In this document: in pieces, positions 24,967 to 35,844 of the stretch
Layout of the letters: the number at the start of each line of letters is the position of its first letter
How positions within the stretch are numbered: position 1 is the stretch's first letter
Assembly: GCA_009103225.1 (NCBI GenBank)
Contig: RHPI01003330.1
Coordinates: forward strand, 626,772 to 690,771
Reading direction: 5' to 3'
DNA length: 64,000 bases
Origin: Chlorokybus atmophyticus
Taxonomy: Eukaryota > Streptophyta > Chlorokybophyceae > Chlorokybales > Chlorokybaceae
Made by a program: the position numbers and the translations under genes
Notes under the pieces: model-generated
What the model saw: the letters and a program-made list of their open reading frames with translations, nothing else
Told to the model about the DNA's origin: nothing
The model's database searches: none

Positions 24967-24984
24967 NGGGGGGGGGGGGGGGGG
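24967..24984. other. Assembly joint: one N then a run of 17 G
   Basis: A lone unknown base followed by a G homopolymer marks a probable contig junction. Sequence continuity across it should not be assumed. Confidence 0.8.
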
Positions 24985-25162
24985 ACACAACATCAATCCA
25001 TGCAGTACAGCCCGACAATAACTTGTGGCATATGCCAGACAAGAAGAGCGGACAGCGCTATTTCAACAGCACAACCTGGAAAGTGCACAGACACGTGGAA
25101 GACACAATGCCACGCCACCATCACAATACAGGTATATAACCATCTTCATGCACTTCAATGCA

Positions 25163-27798
25163 TTATGACACTTTGACAACCGGGTTGTGTGCACCCCACC
25201 CGTCCATTGAGCGGCGCATCCCCATTGACATGCGGTGCGTGGCTTGTCTCACATATTCGATGCCGGCGTCCACCTGTATGGTGCGTGCGATGGCATGAAG
25301 TTAGTACTTGGTACTGCATGTGCATGGTTAACGACTCACCTGTATGCATAAAGCAGGTGTACATGCAATGTTATTGTTCATACGCACCTGCTCGGCATGC
25401 CTCTCGCGATACAGCCGCAAGCAGAGGAAGAGCACAAAACCTGTTGCGGCACGCTCATTGTCAGCAACCAATTGACAAAGTGGAAACAGAATAGTCAACA
25501 ACACAGTGACTCCTGACAGTACAACGGCCTCTCACCAAGAAACAGCTTGGTGCCAAACCCGAGCAGGCACCACGCGGTCAAGCCCGCAGCAGCAGCCGCT
25601 AGTCTGCGATGCTGGAATTCCTGCCACTGCCTCCACACGTCTAGTAAAACTGGTTTCACTGCATACGCGTTACTTGGTGAGTGTGGTAGTCAAAGCGTCA
25701 TCAGCGCATGTCTTGATGCAACCTACAGCTAGCTCGCAAGCTGTAGGCAAGGCGTAGCAGTGCAGCTAACAGCAGCAAAACTCACCATACAACTCAGCTT
25801 GCTCGCGATGTTGTACATACAACTTGGGTACAATGAAGGCTGCAACGAACGCTGCACATCACATGATCATGAGCACAAGCTGTAGTTTAACAAGTCACGC
25901 AAACTGTAGGTTGCATCAAACGGTTTACCTGCTGAGAACAAAGTCATGAGCGAGAAGAAGGTACTCAATTGTGCAAGCAACCACAGCACCACAGCCACCT
26001 GCAGTGAGACAATTGTATTGCTTGTTAAGATTCAACACATATGCTCGTCTGGTCATCTTATAGTTAAGTAAGCGACGTGCACCTTCAATGTCATGGCTGT
26101 GTCTCCCACAAAGAACGACTTGTGCAAGTGCGCCGCAGCATTCCCTGCAGCCACCAGGCGGGCAGCCAGACGCTGTGCGCTCTCTTCGCTCAACCACGGC
26201 GCCTCTGTTTGGGGTTGCGCGGTACCCACATGCTGCCTGCCAGTGTTTTCTCAATATGAGTGACACACATCTAAAGCATCGGCTTGCATGCGTGTATCAA
26301 TGCGCACTTACGCATAATGGCTTCGGAAGAACATGTAGCCCAAGTGAAGCAAAAGCCCGTATGCCACCAGGCCGACTGGGCTGCAAAGCAGTAATAACAC
26401 TTGCAGTCAGTTAATGCTTCGGGTCAGCCAGCTTGTTATCCAGTCTTAGGTCTGGCGATACCCACTATATACAAGGTGTAAGGTGTAGAATCGTGTGTTG
26501 CAAAGCTGTTGATGAGATGGAATTTGCCAATCATTCGTTTTGCTGTTAAGTGCACGACACATACAACCGCAAGCGCTGCCACTGCATTTCCTATGCACCT
26601 GATCACTGGCTCTGTCAATGCGTACTGCGACATGATGCAAAAGCAGCCTCCACCAAAGATAAGGGACGTCCTTGATACATCCTTCCACATAAGAATGTCA
26701 TGTACTGCAAGAACACAACCGAGTGCTAATGAGCGGAAGATTGTGTACTCATCAATACGTTGGGTTGCAAAGTATTTCTACACCTTGCAAGCACACTATC
26801 GTGCCACACCTTGCTGAACGCGAGAGCTCTTGGCAGCAGGTCCTGACGTTGAGGCATTGAGCAAAAGAGCTGATCCTGCTTGCAACGTTAGTTTGTGACA
26901 ATTGAGTCCAAATGTGCTGGATTGCTGTCGTTGAAGTTAGTTGCACAACAACCAGTTCACGTACCGCCCAACCCATCAGAGTCCACTTCGCGTGCATCAA
27001 AGGCAGATCCATACGACGCATCCCTCTTCAAGCCCTGCATGAGGGCAAGCAATCAGCTACACTCTCACCTACAAGGCTACTCTTGCAATGACACTAGCAA
27101 TGTGCATCGCAGCAAACCAATATGACACGTGCTACCAGCATTGCAGAAACAGAAGCAGCTGAGTGCATGCTCCGACCAGCAACTTGAATGCCAGCGATTG
27201 CTGTCAATCGCAATCAGATTGATCAAGTCAAGCTGGTCGGTTGTGCTTGAGGGCGGCCTTTCTGCCATCTACTCTTGACGTGAAATGCAATAAAGCTAGC
27301 CGCTGTGGTTGAAGTATCATGCAACATAGACAGCCGCTGTTTGCTTACTTGACCCGTAGATCAACTGAGCAGCACAGACGTAAACAATTGGAGGGAAAGC
27401 ACAAGGTAATCAGCAAGACAGTGCAAAGATTGCTAACTGCTGGCAGCCTTTACAGCAGCAGCAAGCTCACGCACTCTGCGCTGCACAGGTTGGGGGGACT
27501 CGGGTGCGTGCTCCAGGCTCATAGGGTGGCGACCGTCGCCGTCACCCTCAAATGCTGCTGCTGCACCTGAGGCTGGAATGCTCCTCTGCAACATGGTAGG
27601 GGCCAGCCCCACCATGTCCCGGACGTAGCGGGCGAGGCCGACCTGCTGATCCACCGGCATCCCAAAGGAGGAGGAGGTGGAAGCGGGCAGCGGCGGCTCC
27701 GCCTCAGGCAGCTGTCGGCGAAGATGACCAGCGGAGGCGACGGTTGTGGCAATACGCTCAGAGCGCCGCCGCTGCGCTGCGCCTGACGCACTGTCCAT
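25163..27798 (-). CDS. Reticulon-domain protein with an extra C-terminal hydrophobic hairpin
   Basis: Reticulons bend the endoplasmic reticulum membrane with two hydrophobic hairpins. Eleven exons join in phase: 27798-27454, 27034-26965, 26875-26810, 26704-26462, 26399-26312, 26236-26083, 25998-25929, 25851-25786, 25658-25536, 25440-25388, 25273-25163. They give about 462 residues. The domain starts at residue 161 (VHDILMWKDVSRTSLIFGGG), continues with the loop LSEESAQRLAARLVAAGN, and ends with KVAVVLWLLAQLSTFFS and TLFSAAFVAAFIVPKLY. Residues 369-426 add another hairpin-like unit, GLTAWCLLGFGTKLFLG then FVLFLCLRLYRERHAEQVD, resembling the domain's own last part. The fourth exon may instead end at 26528 with a GC donor (440 residues). 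The first 160 residues are Ala/Pro-rich and unrecognised. The ATG lies inside the left arm of a large inverted repeat. Confidence 0.8.
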
Positions 27799-29022
27799 GG
27801 CGTGCAAAGCAGTCAAACCAAGCTTGCAGTCAAAGAGTGCTCAGCAGCAAGGCACAGAGGAAAGAAGACAGCCAAAGCAGTCCCTTCTAGTTTCCGCCCA
27901 AGGCTGCTACCCTCAACACCCAGAATACAAATCCGGACGGCACTTGCTCACTGCCCCAGCCCTGGTTGTGTGTGCCCGCGGGTGGACTGGTCAGGAGCTA
28001 GACCACAAGTGAGAGTATGGTGTGAGCCTGCCAGCTGGCAGTTTGGGTGCACAAGAAAGCCAGCAGACTGACGGGGACGGGGAAAGTCTGACAAAGTTGA
28101 GCGGGAAGGGCTGGTCGCAACATCGAGCAGCCAATGGGAAGCACGTGGGATGGTAAGGCTGCTGCCGTGCAATGCAGCGCAATGAAAAATTATATTAAGA
28201 GCCAAAATCATGCCGCTCAGAGGAGGGCTCGAACCTCCGACCTTGTGGTTAACAGCCACACGCTCTAGCCAACTGAGCTATCAAAGCAGCTCTGCCCGCG
28301 GTGAAGTTTGCAACATATATATATACATAGTATGTTGTATATCAACATAACATTTCTATGCATCAAACAATGCTGGAAGCTTTGAGCTCGACGCCATGCG
28401 CACACAAAACTCACGGCACGCTTGTGTGTAGATGCTAACCTGCTTTGAGGTCAACGTAACAAACTCCACAACGTAAAATTGAGAGTATTGTTACTATAAA
28501 AAAATAATGGTTCCATCATTAAGTATTTGCATTCTTAAGCAATAAACTTACATACTTAAAGTGCCCGTCTCTTGTCTGCAAGGTTGCGTGGTATCTGCTA
28601 GTGTGCTTATGATGTACTTGCTGAGTGCTTGTGCACTACTACTTGTACACGTCTCATACAGTATGCCAACGCCATAGCGGTGGTGGGGGGCGGGGGCTTA
28701 AAGCATGGCACATCACAACGCACCACTAATACTTTCGTCTTGCATGTCCTACTAACGCCCGATTTCAAGCCCAACTCTTAACCTCATATCCTTAGGTTGG
28801 TTGGTTGAGCCATTGCTACCTGCTGCCAAGTTGGCAGGTAGCAGCAGTGCCAACTGCCTGCCCCCTGCCATTACATTGCACAGCATATGGTAACGAGTTG
28901 GCGGCTTCGGGTGTAGTGTTAATTGCCTTTGTTTGCCCTACCATGCATCTTCACATGTGCACGCATGTTCGTGCATAACATATAAGCTGTATGTCGTGGT
29001 GACCACGATTTATACCCCCGGG
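27782..29022. repeat. Left arm of a perfect 1,241-bp inverted repeat
   Basis: It is the exact reverse complement of 29595-30835; paired positions sum to 58617 at both ends, so there are no indels. The arm carries the first codons and promoter of the reticulon gene, a tRNA-Asn gene, and an AT-rich part with a hairpin at 28815-28842 (GCTACCTGC against GCAGGTAGC). Confidence 0.95.
28214..28287 (-). tRNA. tRNA-Asn (anticodon GTT), copy in the left arm
   Basis: A 74-nt cloverleaf folds with D stem GCTC/GAGC, anticodon stem TGTGG/CCACA around CTGTTAA, and T arm GGAGG-TTCGAGC-CCTCC. The body matches the plant tRNA-Asn type. The acceptor stem GCTTTGA/TCTGAGC has one U-U mismatch at pair 5-68. No intron and no encoded CCA. 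It is identical to the mirror copy at 30330-30403. Confidence 0.95.
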
Positions 29023-29594
29023 TAGTACATTAAACTGTGATCGTCTCTTCAGAGACGATCACAGTATTAACTTGCTAGTAGGCAAGTTGCTTACCAGCCA
29101 ATCTTGAGCTTTGTCTTTTTGTGAATGTGCCTTGTGCTTGCACATGTCTCATGCCTGATCGACGCTGTTCATATGCATGAATATAAATAAACCTACTTAT
29201 GGCACATTGTAGCGTACGATGACACAAATATAATGTGTAGACTGATGTTATTTAAAAACCATATGAATAGGGTTCTTGAATTTATTTGCACAGGCAGACA
29301 TTGCTGATGTGTATTACAGATGGTATGATGTAACAAGCTGTAATGGTAAGCTTATTTATACTGAGCGCACATTGCACGCATATGGATACTTTTGCTCCAA
29401 AGATCATGAGTCGCATGTAGCAAGGCCGTGCAACAGCAAGCCAAAATCAAACCCACAATGTTGCATTAAGCCTCTCAACGTCACCAATAAGCGCAAGCAA
29501 CAAGCACGCGAACATGATAAGTTACCCAAACACATGCGCCACAATCACTGTGGCACGTGTGTCACGGTGAGCAAGTTGTCAAAAGGTGGGGTGG
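29023..29594. other. Spacer of the large inverted repeat
   Basis: This 572-bp AT-rich stretch is unique between the arms. It holds a perfect hairpin at 29035-29064 and most of an open frame (29286-29698, +) that would follow an acceptor-like CACAG and reads ADIADVYYRWYDVTSC onward. That product is rich in Cys, His and Lys, is not recognised, and runs into the right arm, so I treat it as unproven. Confidence 0.5.
29035..29064. repeat. Perfect 14-bp-stem hairpin in the inverted-repeat spacer
   Basis: CTGTGATCGTCTCT and its exact reverse complement flank a two-base loop (TC). The stem is long for the loop size and is not followed by a T run. Function is unknown. Confidence 0.9.
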
Positions 29595-30835
29595 CCCGGG
29601 GGTATAAATCGTGGTCACCACGACATACAGCTTATATGTTATGCACGAACATGCGTGCACATGTGAAGATGCATGGTAGGGCAAACAAAGGCAATTAACA
29701 CTACACCCGAAGCCGCCAACTCGTTACCATATGCTGTGCAATGTAATGGCAGGGGGCAGGCAGTTGGCACTGCTGCTACCTGCCAACTTGGCAGCAGGTA
29801 GCAATGGCTCAACCAACCAACCTAAGGATATGAGGTTAAGAGTTGGGCTTGAAATCGGGCGTTAGTAGGACATGCAAGACGAAAGTATTAGTGGTGCGTT
29901 GTGATGTGCCATGCTTTAAGCCCCCGCCCCCCACCACCGCTATGGCGTTGGCATACTGTATGAGACGTGTACAAGTAGTAGTGCACAAGCACTCAGCAAG
30001 TACATCATAAGCACACTAGCAGATACCACGCAACCTTGCAGACAAGAGACGGGCACTTTAAGTATGTAAGTTTATTGCTTAAGAATGCAAATACTTAATG
30101 ATGGAACCATTATTTTTTTATAGTAACAATACTCTCAATTTTACGTTGTGGAGTTTGTTACGTTGACCTCAAAGCAGGTTAGCATCTACACACAAGCGTG
30201 CCGTGAGTTTTGTGTGCGCATGGCGTCGAGCTCAAAGCTTCCAGCATTGTTTGATGCATAGAAATGTTATGTTGATATACAACATACTATGTATATATAT
30301 ATGTTGCAAACTTCACCGCGGGCAGAGCTGCTTTGATAGCTCAGTTGGCTAGAGCGTGTGGCTGTTAACCACAAGGTCGGAGGTTCGAGCCCTCCTCTGA
30401 GCGGCATGATTTTGGCTCTTAATATAATTTTTCATTGCGCTGCATTGCACGGCAGCAGCCTTACCATCCCACGTGCTTCCCATTGGCTGCTCGATGTTGC
30501 GACCAGCCCTTCCCGCTCAACTTTGTCAGACTTTCCCCGTCCCCGTCAGTCTGCTGGCTTTCTTGTGCACCCAAACTGCCAGCTGGCAGGCTCACACCAT
30601 ACTCTCACTTGTGGTCTAGCTCCTGACCAGTCCACCCGCGGGCACACACAACCAGGGCTGGGGCAGTGAGCAAGTGCCGTCCGGATTTGTATTCTGGGTG
30701 TTGAGGGTAGCAGCCTTGGGCGGAAACTAGAAGGGACTGCTTTGGCTGTCTTCTTTCCTCTGTGCCTTGCTGCTGAGCACTCTTTGACTGCAAGCTTGGT
30801 TTGACTGCTTTGCACGCCATGGACAGTGCGTCAGG
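29595..30835. repeat. Right arm of the 1,241-bp inverted repeat, ending at an N
   Basis: It is the exact reverse complement of 27782-29022. It stops exactly at the lone N at 30836, in the middle of a second copy of the first reticulon codons (ATG at 30819-30821). A stop exactly at an N suggests a contig join, not a biological boundary. Confidence 0.95.
30330..30403 (+). tRNA. tRNA-Asn (anticodon GTT), copy in the right arm
   Basis: It is the mirror image of the gene at 28214-28287, identical base for base, with the same U-U mismatch in the acceptor stem. If the inverted repeat is an assembly artefact, this copy may not exist in the genome. Confidence 0.85.
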
Positions 30836-30836
30836 N

Positions 30837-32251
30837 ATTAAGAAATCTCAACGTCTCCAAAAGCATGGTTGCCATTATATGTGCGTGTACTCGAATCTCC
30901 GGAGCATGCGGCATGTGTGTGCGCGCGCGCGTGCGCGCGCCAAAGATGCCAAGGAGGCTGTGTGCGCAACAAATCCAAGCTGCACTACGGGGCATGGTGT
31001 GTAGCATGGTGTAGTGCAAGCAACAGTTAACACAGCAGACATTGTAGTCGCTCATACCGTCACCACCGGGCTAACCACTCATACTCTCATCTACGACACT
31101 ACCAAATCAGCTAGCATTACGGCCCAACACTGTCCAACAAGAGTCATGCCTGCATAGGGTATGAGTCATACTGCACACATGCAGTCTGTACACACACTGC
31201 TCGTGTGTTGCACAGGTAATCAACCAACAATACGCATGTATGCATGCCTAACGGGGAGGTCTAGAGTAGGGTAGTGTCGTAGGTAAACAGGCAGTCAATA
31301 TAGCCCAGTGGTGGTGTATGTGACTGTGTTTGCATGCTGGTTGGTATGCTATGCTGTTGTGACGTCATGCATGTCGCCAATTGTCTCGCGCATATCCTGT
31401 ACACACGAACAACAATGCTTGTGGTAGAGTAGAGGGACCAAATTTCAAGGCAAGAGCAATCTCACGGCAACAGAGCAAGCAACAACATAACACAACAGCC
31501 ACAAACGCACTACCTGAATTATGAAACTGGGTCCAATGTGGATTTCTCGAGACTGGCAGGCAGGCAAGCAGGCAGGAGAGGACTAGCAGGGCAGCGGCCA
31601 GCAGTACTACCTACAGATGATGCATGCATACATGCGCTGTTTTATCTGCCAGACGGACATCGCATCAACGTCGACATGTCACATTTCCGAGGACAACCAC
31701 CTGAACTTCCCCGCCGCCGCTGCAACTGCTGTCGTTCTTAGCAGTTCTGCACTGGAAAATCTCGTCAGCTACCGTTTCAATGTGTATGTGATTGTGCTAG
31801 AGATGGTGACAAGCTAGCAACAGATTGCGTAAATCACCGCACTTGCAATGAAATGGATTCACGGCTTGGCATATTGAATCTGTGGCGAGCTTAAGCCAAA
31901 TTGGCACCATAACGCAATCAAAATAAGCTGCCCTGCACAAGCGTGACAGGGTAACATGCCTGCTTTTATATCATGAACGAGTGCATACACTGATGAGGTG
32001 TACTGTCTCTGTTTATACAAAACTGATGATGGCACGCAGAGCGCTGTCTTGCGGTATCAACTTGTTGTACAGATCTTATCTGCTTCTACAAGCTAGCCAG
32101 GAGTCAGCTGAATTCCCCCTACATCGTCAGTGTCTGCAGCTATGACAATTCAGCCCACACTGAATAATGCCTCCTACTCATCAACTACTGACTACAAACG
32201 CATCTGCGCGGGCGTCTCATGCACCAACACATTATGCGAATGCGGAAACCC
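30837..32251. other. Intergenic 3' of the patatin gene, with a dispersed repeat at 31258-31405
   Basis: The DNA after the N has no link to the reticulon gene. A GC/GT-rich run lies near 30917-30940. The repeat is the partner of 16793-16939. No coding signal was found. Confidence 0.5.
31258..31405. repeat. Dispersed repeat of about 148 bp, copy 2
   Basis: Same orientation as 16793-16939, with a few base differences and one extra base near GCTGTTGTGACG. Confidence 0.8.
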
Positions 32252-34789
32252 CTAGTCCACCGCCATCAAGCAGTCCACAAACTCCTCTAATATCTGGTCG
32301 TGTTCTGCAGCCACTTGCATGCCCAACTCGCGCAGACCGGCCCTGTTTTCTTCGGTAATATCGGAGGCATTGGTGAAGCGCTTTGCCAGACTATGTTTTT
32401 GAACTCGGAAATACCTGTTTTCCAGGTTGAGAGCCTCTGCGCAAGACAACATAACCGCAATATGAGCATCAGTTGCATACGCACAACAGTGAGGTGTACA
32501 CCTGCACGCCACTGCACGCCCACCTAGCATGTGTTGGATGGTGTATGTGTCGAGCGCGGCCACACCATCCACAAAGATGGCAACCAAGGGGCCGAGCCAC
32601 TCGGGCCGGCCCCACTTGCGCGCATTGTGCCACTTGACAGGCTTGTCCTCAGAACCACAACCGAGTGACAGCATTGCAATGGGAGGTAACCTGTCAGGCT
32701 ACATGCCAAACGCAATAGCCGTCAAGTTGTAATCCAGTTGCATACAGGCACAGTAGTAGTTGAAGACAGCACTCTGGCAATAATGTTGTGGCACAAGAAC
32801 TCAGCTTATATTACCTCGAGCACCACTTTCGGCAAGGCATTGACTTCATCAACTGATAAAGAGGAGATCTGCTTCCTGAGCTTGCGCTGCTGCTTGGCTC
32901 TACGCTGTGCCACATACACAAGCACATCAGCGTGCCAAACGGCAAACACTACTACTCCTGTGCACATGCCTCCACACACCTCTTGCTCCAGCCGTTGATG
33001 AAGCGCAAGCAGCTCCATAAAGGCCACAACTGACGGGTTGTTGCATATGACACCACCATCGATCAAGGTCAATGCTCCATCTGGTGTCTCGGTTGGCAGC
33101 TTGCGCTGGGCTTTCCGCTGGAGACACAATGTGCAACATGAGTCGTACATACTGTTGCATCCGGAGCAAGCATGTTAAGTTGAGCACAAAACCCACCCTT
33201 CTCCACCAGGCCTTTGCTTGTTCATCGCGGTGGCTTGTGCGCGGAGGCGGCACGTCTGCTGCGGGGAAAATCAACGCCGGCTCCCACAAACTCGGGGCAG
33301 CCGATGACGCGAGGCAAGCATCATACGCCCAGTAGTCGCGCCAGTCTTCAGTGGGCATCTCCTGTTTGCGCAGCATGCTCTTTGAACGGAGCTGTATTGG
33401 ACCGTCCTCATCGGGCACGGGCTGAATCACGTCAGAAAGCGGTGTGTCAGTAGTGTAGCTGATCGGAGAACAATAATGTGCTGGTACACAAGCAAGCATT
33501 GCATGCACGTATAAGTGACGATCGCTGTTACATGGCAAAGAAAACCACCTCAACCTCAGTGAAAGTGGGTTCCGGAGCAGATTTGGAGCGGCCGGCTCGA
33601 TGCTGGCAGAAGCTGCAAGTAAGTGACAAGTCATTTGTCAAGCTTGCGAGTATGCACAAATTCACACAAAGAGCGAAGTGTGTTGGCTTACAGGTACGGT
33701 TTGTTGGTGACGGTGTCATACGCAGTCAGCAAGCAAGGCCTCAGCAGCTGAGACAGCCGCACATCCGTGTCGTCAACCTGAAGCAGCTCCCGCAGGGCTT
33801 CGCGCTTAGCTGTAGCGCTAAAGTTGGGCCTGCACAGGCAGGCATACTTGCCCAATATAGGCCAAGGCTTCGTAAACATGTGGCTGACCAATCTTTCCAC
33901 CTCGTGCCTGCATTTGCAGTTATCAGCCAACACATGCATGCATGTGCGTACGCATGTGTACGAGTACAATGTAACAGTAATCATGTTACAACATGTTTGT
34001 GTCAATAGTGTATGCTTTCTCGAGCTTACCCAATCTCAACAGCGCTAAACTTGGTGCTGGGAACCGGCTGTTGAGTTTGTCCATTTTCTGCATGTCCGCT
34101 TTCTGCGTGCTCATGCCTCGAGCGCTCATACATGTCAAACTGGTTGTTGCCGCTTGGCGGGAGTGTGTTTGGCAGCAGAAAGCAACACGCCATGATGCCA
34201 CCTACTGATGTACCCGCCATCATGTCCACCTGAGCGTTGTTTGTCACATTGTTACTCTTATGTACGAGTGTCACAACAACACAAGCAAGCACAACAAGCT
34301 CACATAGTCAGCCAGTCGTGCAATCTGCCAGTGCGGGTCCCCGCTCTCCCTCAACCTGTCCTGGATCTTCTTCTCAATGACTTGGAGTGTCATCAGCGGT
34401 ATAAGTCCGCGTATGCCGCCGCCGTCAATGCAGATGACTCTGATGTATTTGCCGCCAAAAGTTGGAAACTTGCGTGCTGTTGGCCGCAGTGATGACTTCG
34501 TAGGCTCCGGCCCGGATGGCGTTTCACCATAACTTTGGGCACCTGGCCTGTGATCTACGCCATTCTCAAGCATTTTACCAGCTGTTGTTTGCAGCTGAGG
34601 CGTGTATGACGCTGCTGTAGTTGTACTAGCAGCAGCTTCGCCCTGTAAAGTCTGTTGTTCTGTTGCTTGTGGACTTTCGCCGCCTTCTTCACCAAGCCCA
34701 ACTGCTTCCTTCACATCTTCCTTTTTCTGCTTGCCCCATTCCCCAAGGACATAGGCTACCTGTCGCCCTGTGCCTGCAATATCCGCCAT
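32252..34789 (-). CDS. Patatin-like phospholipase
   Basis: This is a predicted acyl hydrolase with a Ser-Asp dyad that releases fatty acids from glycerolipids. Nine exons join in phase: 34789-34304, 34229-34030, 33907-33692, 33612-33532, 33458-33197, 33117-32980, 32904-32815, 32698-32524, 32436-32252. They give 610 residues. All patatin hallmarks are present: the oxyanion loop DGGGIRG (residues 122-128), the nucleophile elbow GTSVGG (Ser about 170), LLTAYDTVTNKPY, and the catalytic Asp in DGGVICNNP (about 435), followed by IAMLSLGCG. The first 110 residues are Glu/Gln/Thr-rich with no signal peptide, suggesting a soluble protein. There is a loop of charged residues (HEHAESGHAENGQTQQ) after the elbow that many relatives lack. 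The acceptor of exon 8 (TAG at 32701-32699) was chosen because it keeps the frame. Confidence 0.93.
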
Positions 34790-35844
34790 CTGGATATGCT
34801 CTGCTCCTGCAAATTTGGACAGCTACGGTTTTGGTACTTATAGATTGCATGTTACATCTCCACAATTCTAAACATGGAATAAATCTTGTAGTTGCGACAT
34901 GTAACCTGTACCACGCCACAGATGACTTAGCGATTACAATTGTACGCTATGCAGTGACAGTTTAGGTGCTGCAACCAAAGGCAGTATCCTGGAGTATAGT
35001 GCAACCAAGCGCATGATATGAGCAACGCTCCAACTCTCGATACATGCTACATGCGTTTCTCATGCACTATGCTTAATTGTCGAATATTGAGTGCAGTTAA
35101 GCCAGCAAGCAGCTTCACAAAACCCCATCCCCAACCATGAGTATATACTCAAGCTGACGGCACAAGGCACGAGTCCACCACAAACGGAACACGAGGCTTG
35201 CCCGTTGAACAATATGTTCAATTATGACGAAGACGCGGCACGTCAAGCACAGACTCAAGCCTCGGCATTGCCCGTTTACAAACGACATTCAAATCATAGC
35301 TTTACACTAACAAGTAGAAGCGTCTACAACTTGGGGAGGCTGTGTGCAGCGCAAAGTGGAGTGCTTGTTGACATCGTTCGTAACAGCCAGTAGACCTTTC
35401 TTGCTGGTTTTCTGCTTCTCAACAATGCCTGACACCAAAAGCTCCAACCTCTGAGCAAAAGAACATGGACATAGACAAACTCACCCGCTAGCTGCTCAAA
35501 TTGTGCAAGGCCAGAGTAGCGGCACCATCAGCTGCGCCTGCGCTTCCTTCCAGAGTTGAGGTTGTTATAGTAAACACCGACAGTCGCTGCCTTACACCTA
35601 CACCAAGCTCGCCCGCCGCCCACACCACCGCCACGCACTGCACCCACTACGCCCGCAAATGACTGCCACGTAATAGCTGCATCTCCTGGTCTGATTGACG
35701 TACGCTGCAGTCGAATCACCGCAATGATGAGGAGGTTGGCAGCATGATTCAGTCACACACTGATTCACTGATCCCAGCTGCTGCTCTGTGGGGAATGCGC
35801 CATACCAGAGTGCTGGGTCAGTGATCCAAAGCATTTCAGCTGAG
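34790..35844. other. Divergent intergenic region between patatin and RRP46
   Basis: It should hold both promoters. A minus-strand frame ending NSGRKRRRS at 35528 is open over two possible exons but is not recognised. Confidence 0.4.

Noticed and set aside
27782-30835. Large inverted repeat as a hairpin telomere or chromosome end
   Set aside because: Unique genes lie on both sides and no telomeric repeats are present.
35528-35834. Two-exon minus-strand frame starting MLWITDPALWYGAFP
   Set aside because: The phases agree, but its start lies about 10 bp from the RRP46 start on the other strand, and no family is recognised.
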